From: Pseudomonas sp. UFMG81
GTDB taxonomy: Bacteria > Pseudomonadota > Gammaproteobacteria > Pseudomonadales > Pseudomonadaceae
DNA length: 64,000 nt
Assembly (NCBI RefSeq): GCF_015354575.1
Contig: NZ_JACAFQ010000022.1
Span: 16,796-80,795 of the forward strand
Reading direction: 5' to 3'
Shown: piece after piece, positions 7,917-15,147 of the stretch
How the letters are laid out: each line of letters starts with the position of its first letter
Numbering within the stretch: position 1 is the stretch's first letter
Notes under the pieces: model-generated
The model's input: the letters and a program-made list of their open reading frames with translations, nothing else
Database searches by the model: none
Told to the model about the DNA's origin: nothing
Program-made: the position numbers and the translations under genes

Positions 7917-9197
7917 TTATGCAACCTTAGGGGCTAGCTCGAGGATTTCCAGCTTGGATCCAGCCAGCGAGAAATCGGCATTTTGGTAGTGAGGTACAAC
8001 CCCGCAAAACTCTGTAGCACCGTCCAAGACAAAGCCATCGCCAAAAATTATCGGGGGGCGTTTCGGCAGCCGGTTGAGCGTCAGTGCTAGAGTTTTCTGC
8101 TCCATGATCCATTTGTTGTTTTCGATCAGCGCAGGGATGGAGCTACGGAAATACTCTGGCCCCTGGATGGCATTGATCTGAGATACAAAATGTGTATGGC
8201 TGCGCTCGAAGAACTCGGCCTGTCGCTTCTTCCAAAAAGGCACTAGGTCGAAAAGCAGGTCATCACTATAGGGGAGGGCACCCGATTTTGAGCGGCGGGC
8301 GAGCTCTGTCACTGCATTATGAATCAGCGCAGCCTCGGGACTGATTGCAGCCATTGCGCGCATTTGGGCTGCGGCCGAAACTGCCCCGTCACCGTACCTG
8401 CGGTTCTTCAAAGCATCCTCTACTCGTCGGCAGCTTTCTTTAAGCATCTGCGGCGGCATATTGAGGAGCAGTGTGCAGAGACCTGCGGCGAGGGATACTC
8501 CGTGAACGGCTTCGCTCTGCTTCGCAGCGGCAGAAATTGCGTGGATGATGGAGTGGTACTCCGGCACTCTCGAATTCTGGAGAAAACTCAAGGCCGCCTG
8601 CTCGGCGTCGCGACGTGCATTCTTTGGCAGCTTTTCGCCCAGAAAGAGCGGCAAGACATCCCGTTGTTCCTGATAGGTTGCGCAGGTCTCGAGCATGCTG
8701 CCGAGGTAAATAGGCGATTTGAAGAGCACGCGCCTGCGCTGAAGGTCACGACTGTCAAAGAAACATAACGAGATATGCTCGATTGGCTCGTGGAAGTTCG
8801 GCTGACTGAGGCTGAACCCCACCTGCCACGGGTACTGCACTGCAGGATCAGTGTGGTCATACGGTTGAACGAAATGATCCAGCTTCAAGTCCTGCTTCAA
8901 GGGCCTGATTGCAGCATTTGTGTCGCTGGGGTCTGCGATCAGTCGAAAAATGTTTTCAAGGGTTCTCAGGCCTCTAATGGAGCAGTTCATGTCTACCCAA
9001 TGCCGCATCTCGTGCGCTAGCGGAGTAAGCACCTTTTCGGCGCCATCGACGAGCAACAGACCGGCGTTCCAATCGGGATTGAAGACCGCATTCGCAAGAT
9101 TTACGACGTCGGGCTTTTCAGCTCGCTTCAGCGTGATGGTCTGTGTGAAGTGCTCATAATACGCAAGGGTGCTATTGCTGCGCTTGATACCGGGCAT
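7917..9197 (-). CDS. Unassigned protein with HExxH zinc-protease-like motif
   Basis: 426 residues, not matched to a named family. Residues 62-66 are HEMRH within LAHEMRHWVD, a canonical HExxH zinc-peptidase helix. About 130 residues later GSMLETCATYQEQ offers acidic residues that could supply the third ligand in the gluzincin manner. The rest is a mixed alpha-helical protein without membrane segments or a signal peptide, so it should act in the cytoplasm. No strong ribosome site precedes the ATG. The gene stands alone in the island. A cytoplasmic metalloprotease acting in stress or phage response is possible but is inference from one motif. Confidence 0.55.
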   Translation of the reverse strand: MPGIKRSNSTLAYYEHFTQTITLKRAEKPDVVNLANAVFNPDWNAGLLLVDGAEKVLTPLAHEMRHWVDMNCSIRGLRTLENIFRLIADPSDTNAAIRPLKQDLKLDHFVQPYDHTDPAVQYPWQVGFSLSQPNFHEPIEHISLCFFDSRDLQRRRVLFKSPIYLGSMLETCATYQEQRDVLPLFLGEKLPKNARRDAEQAALSFLQNSRVPEYHSIIHAISAAAKQSEAVHGVSLAAGLCTLLLNMPPQMLKESCRRVEDALKNRRYGDGAVSAAAQMRAMAAISPEAALIHNAVTELARRSKSGALPYSDDLLFDLVPFWKKRQAEFFERSHTHFVSQINAIQGPEYFRSSIPALIENNKWIMEQKTLALTLNRLPKRPPIIFGDGFVLDGATEFCGVVPHYQNADFSLAGSKLEILELAPKVA

Positions 9198-9489
9198 TTG
9201 ACGTGTCCGTAGGCCAATGCAAAGGAAAAGTGACTGTATTTTAACCGAAACCGGGTGTAGTCCGAAGACGCAGCACCAGGGCCCATATCATTGTGGCGGA
9301 GGAGCGGCTACGAGAAGTGGTTTGAAGGAGGGCAGGAAATCTATCGCGCTACCCCCGCAGGGCCTTTAGCTTTCACTTCCAAATTGGAAGAGGCCGACTG
9401 AGTGGTACTGCCTGGCCTGACAATAGACGTGAGGTACACCTATGAAGAATTTCAGGCATCTCCCTCTTGCTCACGGTCAGTACCCTGGC
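9198..9489. other. Intergenic with a short palindrome
   Basis: No gene is supported. A 15-bp palindrome, CTTCCAA-A-TTGGAAG, lies at 9376-9390 and is a possible operator or weak terminator for neighbouring minus-strand genes. Confidence 0.35.
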
Positions 9490-10521
9490 TCACCCCTCCA
9501 GCTTCCTGATGAGGCCACCAAACTGCTGAGCCGGTTCCACATAGCGAAGTGCTGATTTCATGTCGCTCCAGCCCACGTACTCCATGAGCGTTTTGATGTC
9601 CCAGCCTGAGCTTGCGGCCCACGTGGCAAACCCGCGTCGGATCGAGTGAGCACTATAGATCTGTGATGGCAGGCCACAGCGCTCTAATGTGTCACGAAGC
9701 AGGGGGATCAGACTATGAGCTACTAGGGGCCGATCGCTGATGTTCCCCCAGCGATCAATTCCCCTGAATACACCACCTCGAGTTAGGCCAGCAGCTTCGA
9801 CCCAGTTGAGGTAGGCCTCTACTGGACAAAGCATGCTCAGCGATGGTGTCTTGTACTCGCGCCCGATGTTCTGCCGGTCGCCTTTGCTTGATCCCAGATA
9901 AAACCGGATACCTACATAACGTTCGGCATGGGTGTTCTCTATCGTCAGCCGGGACAACTCATCCCCGCGGAAGCCCCTCCAAAAACCGATAGTGAGGAGG
10001 GCAATGTCGCGGGTCGCTTTCAGCAGGGCAGCCATGTTGTCTGTGGCTCTTGCCTCAACAATCTCACCTTCGAGGTGGGCTACTGCTTTTTCGAGCTGCA
10101 GCAGTGGCAGCGGGGCCGCTTGTTTCTGCTGAACGGGATGCAGCGCCCGGATGCCCTTTAGTAACTGCCTGACCTTGGGGGCCTTGGTGGGGTCTGGGAA
10201 CCCGTTACTTTGATGCCAGTTAGCAAGTGCCGCCAGGCGCTGCTTGAGCGTACTGAGCGCTAACTGGTCGGCGTACTCAGCGATGTACCGCACAACTGAT
10301 TCGGTGGTCGTAGGCAGGAACCCACCCCAAGTCACTTCGAAATGGGAGAGGGCGGCCGCATAGCTCTTCGACGTGTTCTGACGAACGCTCGCCTCTAGGT
10401 ACCTATCTGCCTTGCTGACCACTTCAGCCACGTGTTTTCCCCGTTTCAATCCTTCGGTGGCCCGCTTTTGCCGTTTGTACCGACTTCCTGGCCATTTTAC
10501 CCCTGCTCCTGAACCTGACAA
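9490..10521 (-). CDS. Tyrosine recombinase/integrase
   Basis: 343 residues. Residues about 30-120 form a SAM-like core-binding domain (TSKSYAAALSHFE, then TLKQRLAALANWHQ). The catalytic domain shows the first arginine in FWRGFRGDELSRL, the HxxR box in SAHSIRRGFATWA, a W at the usual second-histidine position (GWSDMKSALRY), and the tyrosine nucleophile in ALRYVEP. All core residues appear present, so it may be active. The likely start is TTG at 10521, with GAGG 8 bp upstream; no ATG suits. It is divergent from a KfrA-like gene, a pairing seen in Pseudomonas mobile defence cassettes. The closest relatives carry the same GWxxKTLMEYVGW signature. The recombination site is not identified. Confidence 0.88.
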   Translation of the reverse strand: MSGSGAGVKWPGSRYKRQKRATEGLKRGKHVAEVVSKADRYLEASVRQNTSKSYAAALSHFEVTWGGFLPTTTESVVRYIAEYADQLALSTLKQRLAALANWHQSNGFPDPTKAPKVRQLLKGIRALHPVQQKQAAPLPLLQLEKAVAHLEGEIVEARATDNMAALLKATRDIALLTIGFWRGFRGDELSRLTIENTHAERYVGIRFYLGSSKGDRQNIGREYKTPSLSMLCPVEAYLNWVEAAGLTRGGVFRGIDRWGNISDRPLVAHSLIPLLRDTLERCGLPSQIYSAHSIRRGFATWAASSGWDIKTLMEYVGWSDMKSALRYVEPAQQFGGLIRKLEG

Positions 10522-10557
10522 GCCATAAACCTCGATTATGTCTTGCCAGTATTCTAG

Positions 10558-10620
10558 GTAGAAAATGACTTTCTACGTGATAAAGTGGCACGTAATTACA
10601 TGACACGTAAAACAGTACGA
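10558..10620. promoter_or_regulatory. Divergent promoter region with operator-like repeats
   Basis: The space between the integrase and the KfrA-like gene holds a perfect inverted repeat, GTAGAAA-ATGAC-TTTCTAC, at 10558-10576. It also holds two direct CACGTAA copies at 589-595 and 604-610 (counting from 10000), 15 bp apart, plus an opposite ACGTG at 575-579. This density fits autoregulation by the adjacent KfrA-type protein, though binding is inferred. Confidence 0.55.
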
Positions 10621-10636
10621 AATCGTAGGAGGGATC

Positions 10637-11608
10637 ATGGCTAGAGGCGGCATTAACCTAGCGTTGGTGCAAAAAGCTCGTGAAGCTCTGGTTGCCCGAG
10701 GCCAGAATCCAAGCATTGACGCGATTCGGATAGAGCTTGGAAATACCGGCTCAAAGACGACAATTCAGCGCTATTTGAAGGAAATAGAGGCTTATGACCC
10801 TCGGCCATCCGTTTCTCCTGCAAGGCTAAGCGATGAGCTGACTGAGCTCGTGGGCAAAATGCTGGAGCGCTTGCTGGAAGAGGGGAGCGAGGAGCTGACG
10901 CATGAGCGCACTTCCTTCGATCTTGAGCGCCAGGCGATGAAGCAGGAGGTCGGTACACTTCAAAGTCAGCTAGAACAAGCGAAAGACCAGACTGCCAAGC
11001 TGCAGTCAGCTCTGCAAACTCAGGATGAAGAGCTCAAAACGACTCATTCCACGCTGCAAACCGAGATCACGAGGAATGCCAGGCTCAGCCAGAGCTGCAC
11101 TGACCTAGAGGTTCGGGTGCAAGAGAAGGATGGGCAGATTCAGTCCCTGGAGCAAAAGCATGCGCACGCCCGTGAGGCTCTTGAACACTATCGCGCTTCC
11201 GTGAAAGAGCAGAGAGACCAGGATTTGAGTCGCCATGAGTCCCAGGTCTATCAGATGCAGCAAGAGGTGACCGTCCTGCAGCAGACATTGATGGTCAAGC
11301 AGGAAGAGATCTCCCGCCTGATCAGGGATAACGAGCGCATGATTGCCGAGAATCGCCAGCATGCCAGGGAAGCCTCACAGCGTCGTGAGGACGTAGAAGC
11401 CCTGCGTGGCGACCTCGGCATTGCCAATGCTGCGACTGCTCGAGCAGAAGGTGCTAAGGAACTGCTCTCTCAGCAATTGGAAGCCAAGGCTAAAGAGGCT
11501 AGTGATGCCCTTTCCGAGGCCGCCGCAGGGAAGCTGAGAGAAGCTGAGTTGATGCAGAAGCTTGCCAATGTAGAAGCCGACCTCGAAAAAATGGGCGACG
11601 GATCGTAG
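10637..11608 (+). CDS. KfrA-like DNA-binding coiled-coil protein
   Basis: 323 residues from an ATG with AGGAGG at 6 bp. Residues 1-60 match the KfrA N-terminal DNA-binding domain (alanine-rich HTH: KAREALVARGQNPSIDAIR, then GSKTTIQRYLKEI). Residues about 75-320 are an almost unbroken heptad-rich coiled coil (LQSQLEQAKDQTAKLQSAL and similar). KfrA proteins are plasmid-borne autorepressors that form filaments. The chromosomal version next to an integrase probably controls or organises the mobile unit. It ends 28 bp before the convergent end of the helicase gene. Role on the element is inferred. Confidence 0.78.
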   Translation: MARGGINLALVQKAREALVARGQNPSIDAIRIELGNTGSKTTIQRYLKEIEAYDPRPSVSPARLSDELTELVGKMLERLLEEGSEELTHERTSFDLERQAMKQEVGTLQSQLEQAKDQTAKLQSALQTQDEELKTTHSTLQTEITRNARLSQSCTDLEVRVQEKDGQIQSLEQKHAHAREALEHYRASVKEQRDQDLSRHESQVYQMQQEVTVLQQTLMVKQEEISRLIRDNERMIAENRQHAREASQRREDVEALRGDLGIANAATARAEGAKELLSQQLEAKAKEASDALSEAAAGKLREAELMQKLANVEADLEKMGDGS

Positions 11609-11636
11609 GAGAGTAGCGCTATGGGCATTCCTCTCT

Positions 11637-13877
11637 CTACGATTCCAGAGTAAGGAGTCGAGCTGCGGTGACCGCGGCTTGGAGATCAAGCTGGCTTGAG
11701 GCAAACGACTTCATTAGGAGTGAGCGGGGAAGGGCCCAATCCCATTTTTCTCGGATCATGTTTTCGACGCTTTCCAAGATGGGCTCTATATCTGAAATAT
11801 CCATTTGACCGACCACGCGCAACGCTCGCATCGTGTCCTCCACACTGAATGCAACTTGCAGGAAGAGTCCTGTGTTTTCACACTGAATACCCACATGCTG
11901 GAGCAGCAAGGCCAGCGCATCGTTGGTGTAGTCCCCTCGCCAGGTCGCCACGTAGCTGACACTGGCGGAGCCAACAATTGCCGTGCTACCCAAGCCGAGG
12001 GCACGGAAGTTACTCCGAGCATCCTCCAGAAGGGCTTGAGCGTGCTTGTCCAGGAAGGGGCAGGGGGTGGTTTCCATCAACACGTTTCGCATTTCAAGCC
12101 TGACGCGATCATCCACCTGAGCACCTAGCCCATCAAACTGAGGGGGCTCGCCGCCCCGCGCCGGCGTGACCACGATCACCTTCGCTTCAAGGTCGACATC
12201 CTGAACTTGCCAGCGTCTTCCGCCGAAAATGATGCGTTGGCCCTTGGTCAGGGGTTTGCTGACGGGCAGCGAGCCAAGTGGCTTGCCATCCCGGAGCAAA
12301 CGAAACTCTTCATCGCTCGTGAAGGCGGTGTAGAACTCATAGTGGTTGATCAGACGCTCCCCAAGTTCGCCTGGCAGCAGAAGTCCAGAGCTGTCCTGGA
12401 CGATCAACTCCTTCTCACCCATACCTTTGAGCAAAGACAGGAAATCAGGCTTGGTGACGCTCGCAAAACTGCCACTTGCTATAAGATTGCCCCATAATTG
12501 CGCCGCCGAGGCACCGCCGAGCTGAGCAATAGACGACAAGCACTGCTGCACCAGTGTCGAGGCGTGCAAGCCTCCCGACCTAGGCGGCTCAAACCATCCA
12601 CTGATCAGCAAGCGGATCATGGCGACCGTTTGGACAAGGCCTTCACGCAACTGATCGGAGAGGTCAGACTGATCCGTTAAGGGGCGCTCTCGGCAGTACA
12701 CCCTGAGCATGGCAGGCTCACCGGGTCGACGACCTGAGCGGCCAAGCCGTTGCCTGAGACTTGCCACAGAGGGTGGGGAGCCGATCTGTGCGACCGTCCT
12801 GATGTTACCGATGTCGATACCCAGCTCCAGGGTGGTAGTGCATACGGCAGATGCTGGAGGATCTCCCACCTTCAACGCGCGCTCGGCATCCTGGCGCAGC
12901 TCCTTGGACAAGCTACCGTGGTGCGGCCAGAACTCGTTTGGCACTCCATCGTTCTCGCATAGTGAGCGCAGACGGTCGGCAAACCATTCAACCTCTTGGC
13001 GCCTATTGGGGAAGATCAGGTTGTTGTGCCCTCTCAATACCTTGTACAGGTGGCCTGCAATTGCCACCTTGGTACCAGAGGTCTCCTCCTGCTCGTCGCC
13101 TTCATCTGTTGAAGATTTCCCAGGGTATTCAGGCACCATCTGTTGCATCGGCTGTTCAAGGTAGCCGCGTACCTGCACTTGGAGTTCCTGGCCAGAGGAT
13201 TTCGACTCGATGATGGTGATGTCATCAGGGCGAACCGGCCTCAGGAACTTTCGGGCCAGCGACATCTCCCCAAGCGTCGCGGAAAGTCCTACACGAGGCA
13301 GAGCCCTGCCTACGACGATCTCAACCCGCTGCATGAGCGATTGCAGTTGCTTACCGCGCTCACTGCCAATAAAGGCATGAAGCTCATCGACGACGATGTA
13401 GCGCAGGTTCTGAAAAGCCCCAAGTAAACTCGAGCCTTTGTTTACTAAGAGGGCTTCGAGGGACTCCGGTGTGATCAGCAAGATGCCCTCAGGCGATTTT
13501 AAGAACCGTTGTTTCTTGCTTGCTGCCACATCACCATGCCAGGCAACGACGGGCAGCTCTAGCCGCTCGCACAGCCGACTAAGCCTATCCCATTGGTCAT
13601 TGATCAGTGCCTTGAGCGGGCTGATATACAGCACTGCGCCGGCGGGCTCGCGGTCATTGAGGAGGTTGGTCAGGATGGGGAGGAATGCGGCCTCCGTTTT
13701 GCCTGCCGCTGTGGACGCTGCAATGATCACATCGCGATCAGCACCCACCAACGCCGGTACCGCCCACTCCTGGGCATCACGTAGCGATGTCCACCCCTGT
13801 GACCAGACCCATTGTTGAACCTCGGGATGAAGACGCTCAAACGAAGAAGAGTCAGAGCTTGAAGCTGGCGAGCTCAT
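11637..13877 (-). CDS. sngC: Lhr-like DEAD/DEAH helicase, Shango SngC-like
   Basis: 746 residues from the ATG at 13877, which has GAGG at 6 bp; a longer frame to 13916 is less likely. SF2 motifs: Walker A STAAGKTEAAF, TPESLEALL, VVDELHAF as DEVH-type motif II, GLSATLG as motif III, and QRLGRSGRRPGEP as motif VI. The region after residue 480 matches the winged-helix and C-terminal layout of Lhr-like helicases. It is the last gene of a tightly overlapping three-gene operon (26-bp overlap with the ATPase gene). Helicase + DUF2791-type ATPase + TerB protein matches the published composition of the Shango anti-phage system, as I recall it. Helicase family is certain; the system name is strong inference. 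Confidence 0.8.
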   Translation of the reverse strand: MSSPASSSDSSSFERLHPEVQQWVWSQGWTSLRDAQEWAVPALVGADRDVIIAASTAAGKTEAAFLPILTNLLNDREPAGAVLYISPLKALINDQWDRLSRLCERLELPVVAWHGDVAASKKQRFLKSPEGILLITPESLEALLVNKGSSLLGAFQNLRYIVVDELHAFIGSERGKQLQSLMQRVEIVVGRALPRVGLSATLGEMSLARKFLRPVRPDDITIIESKSSGQELQVQVRGYLEQPMQQMVPEYPGKSSTDEGDEQEETSGTKVAIAGHLYKVLRGHNNLIFPNRRQEVEWFADRLRSLCENDGVPNEFWPHHGSLSKELRQDAERALKVGDPPASAVCTTTLELGIDIGNIRTVAQIGSPPSVASLRQRLGRSGRRPGEPAMLRVYCRERPLTDQSDLSDQLREGLVQTVAMIRLLISGWFEPPRSGGLHASTLVQQCLSSIAQLGGASAAQLWGNLIASGSFASVTKPDFLSLLKGMGEKELIVQDSSGLLLPGELGERLINHYEFYTAFTSDEEFRLLRDGKPLGSLPVSKPLTKGQRIIFGGRRWQVQDVDLEAKVIVVTPARGGEPPQFDGLGAQVDDRVRLEMRNVLMETTPCPFLDKHAQALLEDARSNFRALGLGSTAIVGSASVSYVATWRGDYTNDALALLLQHVGIQCENTGLFLQVAFSVEDTMRALRVVGQMDISDIEPILESVENMIREKWDWALPRSLLMKSFASSQLDLQAAVTAARLLTLES

Positions 13878-15147
13878 CGTCGGCCTCAACTTCAAGATCC
13901 TGTTGGCCAGCCTCATCCTTGGCCAGCTCCACGGCGCCCAGCAAGGTGCGCCAGTCCGCTGTAGGGTTCTGCTCGATTACCGCGAGCAGGTTGATGAAAG
14001 CTGTAATGGTCGTGCGCGGCGTCCGGAAATAGGCCTCGCCCAAGCGCTGGTTGCAGTGCGCCATGAAAGCGGGGATGGCTTCATCTGGCAGCAAGAATTT
14101 CTCAGCGTCACCGTAGGCGTATACGTTGCGCAGCTTCTGCAGCAGCACGTAGAAGTCTTCAGGGGTCAGGCTGCTGAGCCGAATGACAGGCCCAGAAAGG
14201 TCAACCAGGCCAGACTTCGCAAAGCTGTTTTCCGCGAGACGCGATTGCAGGGCAGGGTAGCTGTAGAGTCCCCGACGCGTGTCCATCAGAAACTCTGGTG
14301 TGCCGCCCAAGACAAAGCCCAGACCTTCAGCCGAACCCTGCAGCGAATCATTGAGGATGCGCAGAATCTGTTCGTAGTTGGCGTTGCGGGCCTGGGTGTT
14401 TGCCAGTTTGTACAGGTTGACCAATTCATCCAGGCAGACCATTAAGCCGCCGAAACCGGCCAGGCGCACAAACCTAGACAGCAATTTCAACTGGTCGTAG
14501 ACGGAAGCATCGTCGACGATCGTACGCACACCGAGCGCAGCCCGGGCATCGGTCTTCGTGGCAAATTCGCCGCGCAGCCAGCGGATGGCATCAGCTTTGA
14601 GCTGCTCATTGCCTTCTTCGAAACCGCGGCAGTAGGCAGCAATGACGTCGGCAAAGTCATAGCCGTTGACCATCTCGGTGAGTTCCGCCAGGTACTCACG
14701 AATGACCACTTCACTCTCCACCCCTTTGGCTTTGGCTTCCGCTTTAGCCTGGGAGATGAATTTCTCAACGATACCCTGGAGTGCGCCGCCGTCAGGCTTG
14801 GTACGCGTGGCCATGTTTTTGGCCAGCTCCGAGTAAAGTGAGCGCGCCTGACCGCCCGAGGCGTGAAGGCGGCGGTCTGGGTTCAAATCGGCGTGCATGG
14901 TGACGAGCTTGCGCTCCATGGCGATGCCGCGTACTAGGTTAAGGAAGAAGGTTTTACCCGCGCCGTACTCGCCAACGACGACACGGAATGCCGAGCCGCC
15001 ATCTGCGAGACGATCTACATCCTTGAGCAGCGAGTCGAGTTCACCTGCTCGACCGACCTGGATCAGGTGCTGCCCTACACGGGGCACAACACCCGCACGC
15101 AGCGATTGAATGACCGCGTCGCGATCCTTGGCTCGTATCTTACTCAT
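13852..15147 (-). CDS. sngB: DUF2791/BrxD-like P-loop ATPase, Shango SngB-like
   Basis: 431 residues. Walker A GEYGAGKTFF lies near residue 60 and Walker B GLMVCLDELVNLYK near 235, with a conserved arginine-bearing segment LSSLTPEDFYVLLQKLRNVY later. This is the BREX-type 'ATP-binding domain' family (DUF2791) of AAA/ORC-like ATPases. No other BREX gene is present. Its start overlaps the TerB-gene stop (ATGA at 15144-15147), and its end overlaps the helicase start, so the three are expressed as one unit. The protein probably loads or switches the helicase, by analogy with ORC/Cdc6-like ATPases. The function in defence is inferred from the operon. Confidence 0.8.
   Translation of the reverse strand: MSKIRAKDRDAVIQSLRAGVVPRVGQHLIQVGRAGELDSLLKDVDRLADGGSAFRVVVGEYGAGKTFFLNLVRGIAMERKLVTMHADLNPDRRLHASGGQARSLYSELAKNMATRTKPDGGALQGIVEKFISQAKAEAKAKGVESEVVIREYLAELTEMVNGYDFADVIAAYCRGFEEGNEQLKADAIRWLRGEFATKTDARAALGVRTIVDDASVYDQLKLLSRFVRLAGFGGLMVCLDELVNLYKLANTQARNANYEQILRILNDSLQGSAEGLGFVLGGTPEFLMDTRRGLYSYPALQSRLAENSFAKSGLVDLSGPVIRLSSLTPEDFYVLLQKLRNVYAYGDAEKFLLPDEAIPAFMAHCNQRLGEAYFRTPRTTITAFINLLAVIEQNPTADWRTLLGAVELAKDEAGQQDLEVEADDELASFKL

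Noticed and set aside
13852..15147. BREX system suggested by the DUF2791/BrxD-like ATPase
   Set aside because: No BrxA/B/C, PglX or PglZ in the window; TerB and Lhr-like neighbours fit Shango better.
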